From the NCBI GenBank assembly GCA_003553005.1, contig PUPG01000060.1:1-14021 (forward strand): 14,021 bases of DNA. The letters are read 5' to 3'. This DNA comes from Bacteroidales bacterium. GTDB taxonomy: Bacteria; Bacteroidota; Bacteroidia; Bacteroidales; UBA7960. This document shows positions 9,101 to 14,021 of the stretch, piece by piece. Within the stretch, counting starts at the first letter, position 1. Every line of letters begins with the position of its first letter. The notes under the pieces are model-generated. The model saw only the letters and a list, made by a program, of their open reading frames with translations. It searched no databases and was not told the DNA's origin. The translations under genes were made by a program, and so were the position numbers.

Positions 9101-9805
9101 CATACCAAAATGATCGACATCAGTCATGACCGGATGCTCAGGCTCGTGGATAACACCCATATCAAACTCCCCGACGATGTCATCGCTGGCTTGCGTAAAA
9201 GCTGAGTAATCCCCGGTTACATAGTCACCCTGCAGCCCCCATGGGCTTCCGGAATAGTCCATCACATAGGAATTCTCTATGAACAAGCCATCTGCATCAA
9301 GATAGGCTGCCAACACGTCACCAACATGTGAGGGGGTGACACCGGCCGCCTCCTCCCATTGGTTATTGTTAAAGATCATCACCACGTCATAAGGCATCAG
9401 ATCCGATAAGGAAAGGTCTGGAAGATCGGCAGCCGGAAAACTTGCCGCATTGATCTCTTCATATCCATCAAGCACCGCGCGCAACTCCTCTGTGCCAAAT
9501 TGGTCAGGTGACAAGATCAACAATTCGATCTCATCCCAATAATCCAAACCCCTGGCATCAGAGATAACCGGCATGTTTAAGCCAGTACGTTTAATGCTTT
9601 GCAGAGGGGGTAAGTCATTGCGGACACTAAAAACCTCATCGTGTTTGTGGTGTTTTGTCCCAAAAGCCAATTTCTCACCTGGCGCATGGGAGACTTCCAC
9701 AAGGGATGATGCTTCCTGGTGAATGTCCTGCCCGATTAATGGCACTGACAACCACCACGATAACAATAATAAAACAAAGCTTTTGGGTGTAATCATCTGC
9801 ATCAT
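6161..9805 (-). CDS. Giant T9SS-secreted modular protein with amidotransferase-like, Fn3, J and InlB-like domains
   Basis: The product is 1214 aa from ATG 9805. The signal peptide is MMQMITPKSFVLLLLSWWLSVPLIGQ at the extreme amino terminus; the frame is open to ATG 9847, which would add 14 unhelpful residues. Domains in order: 86-303 ThuA/class-I-amidotransferase-like (IELLILSPDQF, LMPYDVVMIFNNN, GLFIENSYV); about 309-406 and 409-503 two Fn3; 507-670 J domain (YWEQ, GDYSARAYQG, DEWLITP, WVYIDQV); 672-743 InlB-like repeat (GEGSVEPAPGD...GWDFSHWEGD...IKAHF); 752-932 second J domain (WFIDDVFI); 935-1013 carboxypeptidase-regulatory-like; 1016-1127 a beta-sandwich resembling carbohydrate-binding E-set modules (FNVDMA...FISGSFEGEWP...YAYKYFV); 1141-1214 T9SS type A sorting domain (ITAYPNPSKDLFMI). 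No nucleophile Cys is seen in the amidotransferase-like domain, so it is probably non-catalytic. This is the first gene of the minus operon. Confidence 0.9.
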   Translation of the reverse strand: MMQMITPKSFVLLLLSWWLSVPLIGQDIHQEASSLVEVSHAPGEKLAFGTKHHKHDEVFSVRNDLPPLQSIKRTGLNMPVISDARGLDYWDEIELLILSPDQFGTEELRAVLDGYEEINAASFPAADLPDLSLSDLMPYDVVMIFNNNQWEEAAGVTPSHVGDVLAAYLDADGLFIENSYVMDYSGSPWGLQGDYVTGDYSAFTQASDDIVGEFDMGVIHEPEHPVMTDVDHFGMESVTLIQDNQVAEGATRIADWENGEVLLAVKEQVASLNFLPMSGGDINFTGDGATLYKNLAIWLMLNSAPADSPGIPANFTIEPGEMGTLEASLTWTNPDETMDGSALDELDAINIYRDNQLVHTVENPQPGESDGYLDDSITEAGMYDYAIHGENDAGEGLPARADVFVGEDLPGAPLNIQLTAEGNDGAISWDPPVDGLHGGYFDSSDLRYHVVRFPDETTVASHISQTDYTDTDIPVTGNYYYAVTTVNDLGEGGTGESNVVLLGADDLLLFESFDGSVFPPTGWTYVNGVPGAYWEQNSNYSIDGDYSARAYQGYQSDYQADEWLITPLLDFDDPAAQLLTFYGFTTTTDTDGIRETIYVMAVDEAYDNVEDLHDHGILLGQVSTSTTWEEFIIDLTQLSGEMHLAFLYHIGPEDDTSFAWVYIDQVMVGDFNIHMLTVEEPEGEGSVEPAPGDHMYVEGSNVDLLAIPEYGWDFSHWEGDVHEPGQMQTTIQMDEDKTIKAHFVPLEPTPTPHFEDFTGVATGDLPVGWTRTHENWGAWPAANAGGRRPEMRFHWNPGSDDQLFRLTSRPIDASHEDELELSFKHFVNNFLGGYTIKVQSSTDTISWNTEWSMDIHSVDKGRLEVSPERYQKDPDVFLDQREGMLDHGPEEVTIDLDHLAGEEEFFIAFVFEGDNSRINSWFIDDVFIAHVQPTQHVHFMVENSLDGEPVSGAQITFDEYPAESITNQQGQASVELPAGAYTAFLSRESFHDAEKSFEVADEDLSLHVFMEPVDGAHNVVFNVDMATATFGEEEIPFDPEAGHQVFISGSFEGEWPVPGADPELELTPRPENPDMFTLTLSLPDGEYAYKYFVVPDGQPGWDYAEWEGAPDRTVDVDGPMMINDVWGEGEVSIDDTDVARITAYPNPSKDLFMIRASEPIKKVWLKDLHGRLYHQSADHGYEVTVHTSGIPSGMYLAKVQTKSETQTLTIQIIH
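7577..8287 (-). repeat. J + InlB-like module, copy in the minus-strand gene
   Basis: This stretch encodes a J domain directly followed by an InlB-like repeat. It is colinear at protein level with the module at 13169-13888 on the other side of the divergent region. Shared anchors in order are GW.VNG, YWEQ, GDYSAR.YQG, ADEWLI.P, LTFYG, DLH, WEE, W.Y.D.V, G.GSV.P.PGDH, GW.FSHW.GDV and a closing K.AHF/KAYF. Confidence 0.8.
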
Positions 9806-9997
9806 AATTAATTCTGTTAAATATAAACAATTATTTAGATTCAGCATACATGGAATGGACAGTAGTTATTTTGAAGGCATTGGAGCGCACTAACTAACTG
9901 GCGTAAAATCATGTATGGCAGCACAGCAATAACTCGAAAATGGCATAAGCAAGCATAGCGGTCGACCCATGTTCAACCAATAGATATCATAAATAAT

Positions 9998-10005
9998 CAA
10001 AAATA
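9998..10005 (-). promoter_or_regulatory. Candidate -7 element for the minus operon
   Basis: CAAAAATA on the + strand reads TATTTTTG on the minus strand, an exact TAnnTTTG Bacteroidetes -7 box. It is the only such match on the minus strand of this intergenic region. No TTG is found 17-23 bp upstream, so an activator would probably be required. It would give a leader of roughly 190 nt before ATG 9805. Confidence 0.35.
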
Positions 10006-10046
10006 ACCCTTCATTGGTGACTTACCCGAATATTTTAACACATTGA

Positions 10047-10076
10047 CATGGAATCCTCTTGAGTGCATGGAATCCT
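10047..10076. promoter_or_regulatory. Direct repeat CATGGAATCCT, possible activator site
   Basis: CATGGAATCCT occurs exactly at 10047-10057 and 10066-10076, a 19-bp period with an 8-bp spacer. A shorter CATGGAAT is at 9849-9856. Relative to the candidate minus-strand -7 box at 9998-10005 the pair lies at about -50 to -80, where activators usually bind. The regulator is unknown. Confidence 0.4.
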
Positions 10077-10148
10077 GGCGGCAATTCTGCATTTTGATGG
10101 TATAACATATTTTAACTTTTTGGCGCGAAAATTACGTGCTGGAGGGTA

Positions 10149-10178
10149 TTGTGAACAAATACAAGCCGTGTACTTTTG
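10149..10178 (+). promoter_or_regulatory. Bacteroidetes-type promoter, TTG-N19-TACTTTTG
   Basis: The -33 TTG (10149-10151), a 19-bp spacer and TACTTTTG (10171-10178) match the housekeeping-sigma consensus of this phylum (TTG, about 19 bp, TAnnTTTG) with no mismatch. The start site would be near 10184. Transcription would meet the terminator at 10296-10325 before reaching the + gene at 10610. Confidence 0.7.
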
Positions 10179-10183
10179 TTGTT

Positions 10184-10325
10184 GCAATTTTTTACCGTGC
10201 AGATGACTGATTATAGATATCTACGTGTAACATTATTGCAGAAAGCCATGACTGCAGAGTGGTTACTGCAGTTTATTCTTCATAAGTAGTGGTTTAAGGG
10301 AAAGCTTAGCGGCTTTCCCTTTTTT
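10184..10325 (+). ncRNA. Candidate small RNA or attenuated leader, about 140 nt
   Basis: A consensus promoter ends at 10178 and a perfect intrinsic terminator ends near 10325, with no convincing reading frame between. The stretch can form a hairpin of ACTGCAG (10251-10257) with CTGCAGT (10266-10272) around an 8-nt loop, and a longer-range pairing of TGCAAT (10183-10188) with ATTGCA (10235-10240). I do not recognise it as a known RNA family. The two readings are an independent sRNA, or a 5' leader controlling read-through into the 10610 gene 285 bp further on. Confidence 0.5.
10296..10325 (+). terminator. Strong intrinsic terminator inside the intergenic region
   Basis: AAGGGAAAGC (10296-10305) pairs perfectly with GCTTTCCCTT (10312-10321) around a 6-nt loop (TTAGCG). 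The T run covers 10320-10325. The T run is on the + strand, and the nearest + strand gene upstream of it ends at 2459, so it must end a transcript that starts within the intergenic region. Confidence 0.85.
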
Positions 10326-10470
10326 ACACAAAGCACAAGCTTGGTGGCTATTATTTTTAGCAGACGCTGATAACCTGGATAAAACCAAATGATTGCTGCC
10401 GGCTGCAAAACAGGAATGGACAAATGACAGCAAAAAACCGCGAGGTTGGATGGGTTATTTTGCAAACAAT

Positions 10471-10499
10471 CGGGTACTCATCATACGGGTACTTGTACC
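10471..10499. promoter_or_regulatory. Direct repeat plus palindrome, possible operator
   Basis: CGGGTACT occurs at 10471-10478 and 10486-10493, a 15-bp period. The second copy merges into the palindrome GGTAC-TT-GTACC (10488-10499). It lies about 110-140 bp before the ATG at 10610 and downstream of the terminator, where an operator for a second promoter could sit. Confidence 0.35.
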
Positions 10500-10529
10500 T
10501 AATTGATAACAGAAAACCCTTTGCAAAAG

Positions 10530-10542
10530 ACACTTGAAGTGT
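10530..10542. promoter_or_regulatory. 13-bp palindrome ACACTTGAAGTGT, possible operator
   Basis: Perfect 6-bp arms (ACACTT/AAGTGT) surround a single G, with further weak pairing outside. It shares the core CTTG with the palindrome 40 bp upstream. It lies 68 bp before the start codon of the giant + gene. Confidence 0.35.
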
Positions 10543-10573
10543 TTTACAGGCAATGGGCGATCGCGTTATCCTA

Positions 10574-10611
10574 TTTTTTAACCAAACCATTTTTTAACTA
10601 AACCAAACCAT
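10574..10611 (+). repeat. Imperfect tandem duplication of the translation leader
   Basis: TTTTTTAACCAAACCAT (10574-10590) is repeated at 10590-10611 with five extra bases (TAAAC) inserted after TTTTTTAAC. The second copy runs into the ATG at 10610. There is no Shine-Dalgarno sequence. An A/T-rich leader like this is usual for translation in this phylum. Confidence 0.6.
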
Positions 10612-13600
10612 GATGAAAAACAGTTTACTACGCACCACATTGATTCTGTTAGCCTTCATGCTTTCTACAGGCATGAGTGCGTGGGCGGAGCGGGATGACG
10701 ACAACGGTTTCGTTATCGCTGACTTGCCCCATTTTGAGGATTTTAACGGGGTCTCCACACCGGATCTGCCCCCTGGGTGGTCAAGCATCCTTGATAATGA
10801 TGACTACGATGCCCGTGTGGAAACAGCCACCATCGGCAGCCCGATCACCCCACCACATAACCTCAGAATTACGACCAATGATTATGAGTTTCAGAATGTG
10901 ATGGCCATCACCCCGGCAATCGAAAACCTGTCAGATAAAAGGGTGAGCTTCTGGGCAAGATGCAATTCCTCTTCCAACATTCCCGACCTGATCATCGGTA
11001 CCATGAGCGACCCGGACAACATCGCGACATTCACAATTTTTGAAACCATTGAAGCCGACGAAGACCTGACTATTGATTACCAGCAATTTGTTATCGAATT
11101 TGATGACACCATCGGCGATGACGAACACATGGTATTCCTGCATGGCGGTACACCCACTTTCGTCCGGACCATCTACATTGATAATTTCCTGGTTGCAGAT
11201 ACACCGGATGAGCCAGTAGTGTGGACACCACACGAAAGTCATGACTTCGGACTGTTTGCCATGGGCGATGCCAGTGAGGAAGCTACATTCAATTTTAAAA
11301 ACATCGGGGTGGGCACCATGACACTCGAAACCGATGACATTACCATTACCGGAGACGATGCCGAGAACTTCGAGTTAAACAGTGCTGAAGAAACGATTCA
11401 CCTTGGCCCATTTGAATCTGCCGAGGTAGGGGTGACCTTCAGTCCGGAAGAGCCAGGCGATCTCACAGCAACCCTCAACATCCTGGGTGAGACCATTGCG
11501 CTGACAGGGGAGTCAGTTGACCCGACCATCGTGGATTTCCCACATTTGGAAAACTTCAACGATGTGGAAACACCAAACCTCCCCCTGGGCTGGTTCAAGA
11601 TCAATGACAATGATGATTATACATCCTCTGCAGTGGAAACAACAACCACCGGAACTCCACACTCTCCTCCACAGCACGCCCGTATCTTGTCCAACGATGC
11701 GGAGGATCAGACCATGATGCTGATTACACCACCCGTACAAAACCTGGAAGACAAACGCATTCGTTTCTGGGCAAGGTGCAACCTGGCATCAAATGTCCCG
11801 GACCTGATTCTGGGCACCATGGGAGATCCCGTCGACCCGGATACGTTCAACCCCGTAGATACCATCCTGGGTGATGACCCATTGACCAATGACTATATTG
11901 AGTTTATATATGCTTTCGATGAAAGTGTCGGTGAGGATAAACATATTGCATTTCTACATGGCGGTTCGCCTCAGTTCAATCGTTCTATTTTCTTTGATGA
12001 TGTGCGTATCGAAGACATTCCCACTGAGCCGGTACTAACCGTAGATCCCGAAAGCTGGGACTTTGGCGACATCCAGATTAATGTCAGTTCGCTGCCGGCA
12101 GCGTTCATCCTGACCAATGATGGTGTAGGTACCCTCACGATAGAACCCGATGACATCTCCATATCCGGCCCTGATGCAGACCGTTTTATTCTGCATAACC
12201 TGGATGAAACCGCGAACCTGGGCGAATTTGAGTCAACGACCATCAGTGTGGAATTCGCCCCCTTAAACGAAGGAGAAAAAGAGGCTACTCTGCACGTGCT
12301 GGACAAAACTATCCCGCTTGATGGCACTGGGTTCGATGCGACGATCACAGAATTGCCACATGACGAGGATTTCACTGAGGTCGATGCTCCTGATCTGCCC
12401 TTTGGATGGACAAAAATCGTGAACAATCCCGATTACAGCTCTGCAGTTGTGGAAACAACAGACGGAAACAGTCCATTGTCAGACCCATACCATGCGCGAT
12501 TGTTATCGAATGATTATGAAGAGCAGCATGTCATGCTCATGACCCCTCCGGTAGATGAACTGGAAGGAACACGGATACATTTCTTCGCCAAATCAAATCT
12601 GAGTTCTAACATCCCTGACCTTATTGTCGGAAGAATGTCAGATCCTTCTGATCCGGAAACGTTTACTGAAATAAGCACCATAGAGGCTGATCAAATGACA
12701 AACAGCTATCATGATGAGCCTTTTACGGTAGCCTTTACTTCAGTGGGCGACGACCAATTCATCGCCTTCAAGCATGGTGGCACGCCTAACTTTGCACGAT
12801 CCATCCTGATCGATAATTTCACACTTGAATTGATCCCGGATGAACCGGTACTCGTGGTCGACCCCGAAGAGTATTATTTTGGCAGCGTCTTTATTGACGA
12901 GGAATCTTCGCCAAAAACCTTTGAGTTCGAAAACAACGGTGGTGGCGTGATGAACATCGCCCCCGCAGACATCAGCCTTACGGGCGATTACACCGACCAG
13001 TTCTTGTTCGAAAACCTAGAAGAAGAAGTCAACCTGGGTGCTGGTGAAGCCGCTGTGGTGACCCTGACATTTGCCCCAACAACACCGGGAATGAAAACAG
13101 TCACGCTCCACATCGACGATGCAAGCATCCCGGTAACCGGCAATGGCTTCGACCCCTTTATTACCGTCTTTCCCTGGGAAGAGGATTTCCTGGAAGACTG
13201 GACGGGTGATCCCGAAGCGCCTCTTGGATGGAGTGTAGTGAATGGCATTAGCGGCAGCTATTGGGAACAATCCGGTGGCGCCTCGCATTCAGGCGACTAT
13301 TCAGCACGTTCATACCAGGGTTCTGCATCTAACAACCTCGCAGACGAATGGCTGATCTCGCCCCCGCTGGACCTCGACGAAGTGGATAACCCCATGCTTA
13401 CATTCTACGGTTATACCAGCCAGTCGCCCGACGACACCCGCGAGAAAATGCGCATCCTGATCGTCGACCAGGCCTATGACGACATCGACGACCTGCACGC
13501 CAATGCCACCCTGCTGGAAGAAAAGTTCTTCACCGGGTCATGGGAGGAATATACCGTCGATATCTCAGCGTATAGCGGCACTCAACATGTGGTATTCCAC

Positions 13601-14021
13601 TATTATATTACCGAAGACGACGATGCGTCATTTAACTGGATCTATGTAGACGATGTCAAGGTCGAAGGCGTGGAAGGATTCACCCTGACCATGGAAGATC
13701 CCGATGGCCAGGGAAGCGTAACACCCGAACCAGGCGACCACTTCTTCCCTGAAGATGATGAGGTCACCTTGACCGCCGACCCGGCCGACGGCTGGGAGTT
13801 CAGCCACTGGACCGGAGACGTATATGACGAATACAGCGCCGTAACCACCATTACCATGGATGGCGACCAAACCGTCAAAGCCTACTTCGAAGAGGAAGAA
13901 GATCTGCCGGACGATGTGGTCGACAGTTTCCCGTGGACCGAAGATTTTGAAGCCGACTGGATCGAAGACCCGGACGATCCGGACACCCCGGAAGCACCGG
14001 AAGAATGGGTGGTAGTCAATG
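10610..14021 (+). CDS. Giant secreted repeat protein, J/D tandem units (5' part, runs off the window)
   Basis: The frame is open from ATG 10610 to the window edge, 1137 codons without a stop. A second ATG follows at 10613. The signal peptide is residues 1-26 (MMKNSLLRTTLILLAFMLST then GMSAWA), probably cut before ERDDD. Residues 39-309, 310-581 and 582-853 are three tandem units. Each is a choice-of-anchor J jelly roll (opening LPHFEDF, then PDLP.GW, FWARCN, N.PDLI.GTM.DP, FLHGGTP, IDN) plus a choice-of-anchor D/ASH-like Ig domain (starting at 201, 473 and 745; EPVL.VDPE...FG, then F.P....TL). Residues 854-1022 are a different J domain (YWEQ, DEWLISP). Residues 1024-1095 are an InlB-like repeat, and a further J domain starts at 1107. 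Enzyme motifs are absent. A surface adhesin or matrix protein is inferred. A T9SS sorting domain would be expected at the C terminus, beyond the window. The product is strongly acidic. Confidence 0.92.
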   Translation, partial: MMKNSLLRTTLILLAFMLSTGMSAWAERDDDNGFVIADLPHFEDFNGVSTPDLPPGWSSILDNDDYDARVETATIGSPITPPHNLRITTNDYEFQNVMAITPAIENLSDKRVSFWARCNSSSNIPDLIIGTMSDPDNIATFTIFETIEADEDLTIDYQQFVIEFDDTIGDDEHMVFLHGGTPTFVRTIYIDNFLVADTPDEPVVWTPHESHDFGLFAMGDASEEATFNFKNIGVGTMTLETDDITITGDDAENFELNSAEETIHLGPFESAEVGVTFSPEEPGDLTATLNILGETIALTGESVDPTIVDFPHLENFNDVETPNLPLGWFKINDNDDYTSSAVETTTTGTPHSPPQHARILSNDAEDQTMMLITPPVQNLEDKRIRFWARCNLASNVPDLILGTMGDPVDPDTFNPVDTILGDDPLTNDYIEFIYAFDESVGEDKHIAFLHGGSPQFNRSIFFDDVRIEDIPTEPVLTVDPESWDFGDIQINVSSLPAAFILTNDGVGTLTIEPDDISISGPDADRFILHNLDETANLGEFESTTISVEFAPLNEGEKEATLHVLDKTIPLDGTGFDATITELPHDEDFTEVDAPDLPFGWTKIVNNPDYSSAVVETTDGNSPLSDPYHARLLSNDYEEQHVMLMTPPVDELEGTRIHFFAKSNLSSNIPDLIVGRMSDPSDPETFTEISTIEADQMTNSYHDEPFTVAFTSVGDDQFIAFKHGGTPNFARSILIDNFTLELIPDEPVLVVDPEEYYFGSVFIDEESSPKTFEFENNGGGVMNIAPADISLTGDYTDQFLFENLEEEVNLGAGEAAVVTLTFAPTTPGMKTVTLHIDDASIPVTGNGFDPFITVFPWEEDFLEDWTGDPEAPLGWSVVNGISGSYWEQSGGASHSGDYSARSYQGSASNNLADEWLISPPLDLDEVDNPMLTFYGYTSQSPDDTREKMRILIVDQAYDDIDDLHANATLLEEKFFTGSWEEYTVDISAYSGTQHVVFHYYITEDDDASFNWIYVDDVKVEGVEGFTLTMEDPDGQGSVTPEPGDHFFPEDDEVTLTADPADGWEFSHWTGDVYDEYSAVTTITMDGDQTVKAYFEEEEDLPDDVVDSFPWTEDFEADWIEDPDDPDTPEAPEEWVVVN
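10724..13168 (+). repeat. Three tandem coding repeats of 813/816/816 bp
   Basis: Unit starts are at 10724 (LPHFEDF), 11537 (FPHLENF) and 12353 (LPHDEDF), and the series ends where FPWEEDF begins at 13169. The unit lengths are 271, 272 and 272 codons. The D-domain starts (11210, 12026, 12842) keep the same 816-bp period. The units are clearly homologous as protein but well diverged as DNA, so the duplication is old. Confidence 0.88.
13169..13888 (+). repeat. J + InlB-like module, copy in the giant + gene
   Basis: This encodes residues 854-1093, colinear with the 7577-8287 module in the divergent gene. It replaces the J + D unit type used three times before it. FPWTEDFE at 13928 opens another J domain that runs off the window. 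Confidence 0.8.

Larger units (their letters stand above)
9806..10609. other. Divergent intergenic region, 804 bp
   Basis: No convincing protein gene is present. The short minus-strand open frames at 10280-10465 and 10357-10590 overlap the candidate RNA terminator or the leader of the + gene, and neither looks like a known protein. The region contains one consensus + promoter, a strong intrinsic terminator, a lone minus-strand -7 box and several direct and inverted repeats, each listed separately. It is more AT-rich than the flanking genes. Confidence 0.8.

Noticed and set aside
10280..10590. Two short minus-strand frames (10280-10465 and 10357-10590) in the divergent region.
   Set aside because: They overlap each other in different frames and have Cys/His/Phe-rich compositions unlike the neighbours. 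One overlaps the strong terminator, and neither has a recognisable start context.

Overview
The window comes from a free-living, probably marine or otherwise salt-adapted member of the Bacteroidota. The evidence is the type IX secretion (T9SS) type A C-terminal sorting domains on three proteins, FISUMP-type (Fibrobacter succinogenes major paralogous) domains on two, Asp/Glu-rich secreted proteins, almost no Shine-Dalgarno sequences, and an exact Bacteroidetes-type promoter (TTG-N19-TACTTTTG). There is no tRNA, rRNA, CRISPR array, transposase or phage gene.

Layout. (1) 1-389: the 3' end of a + strand S9-family serine peptidase (glutamyl endopeptidase type), closed by an intrinsic terminator. 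(2) 531-2459: a + strand T9SS-secreted multidomain protein. (3) 9805-2491: a four-gene minus-strand operon. In transcription order it encodes a 1214-aa T9SS-secreted modular protein, a 159-aa mini T9SS cargo protein, a 421-aa FISUMP protein and its larger 596-aa paralogue. The operon meets gene 2 tail to tail, and a long hairpin covers the convergence point. (4) 9806-10609: an 804-bp divergent intergenic region. It holds a consensus promoter followed about 120 bp later by a perfect terminator, which makes a candidate small RNA or attenuated leader. It also holds several direct and inverted repeats that look like regulator sites. (5) 10610 to the window edge: the 5' part (1137 codons, no stop) of a giant + strand secreted protein. 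It is built of three tandem ~272-residue units (jelly-roll 'choice-of-anchor J' plus Ig-like 'choice-of-anchor D'), then a J + InlB-like module and the start of another J domain.

Taken together, everything except the peptidase fragment is a cluster of exported, modular, probably surface or extracellular proteins drawing on one shared set of domains. The J + InlB-like module is found in colinear form in the two giant genes on either side of the divergent region, and the InlB-like repeat is also inserted in one FISUMP paralogue. A role in adhesion, matrix formation or polymer binding is inferred from the domains. No catalytic active site is visible outside the S9 peptidase fragment.
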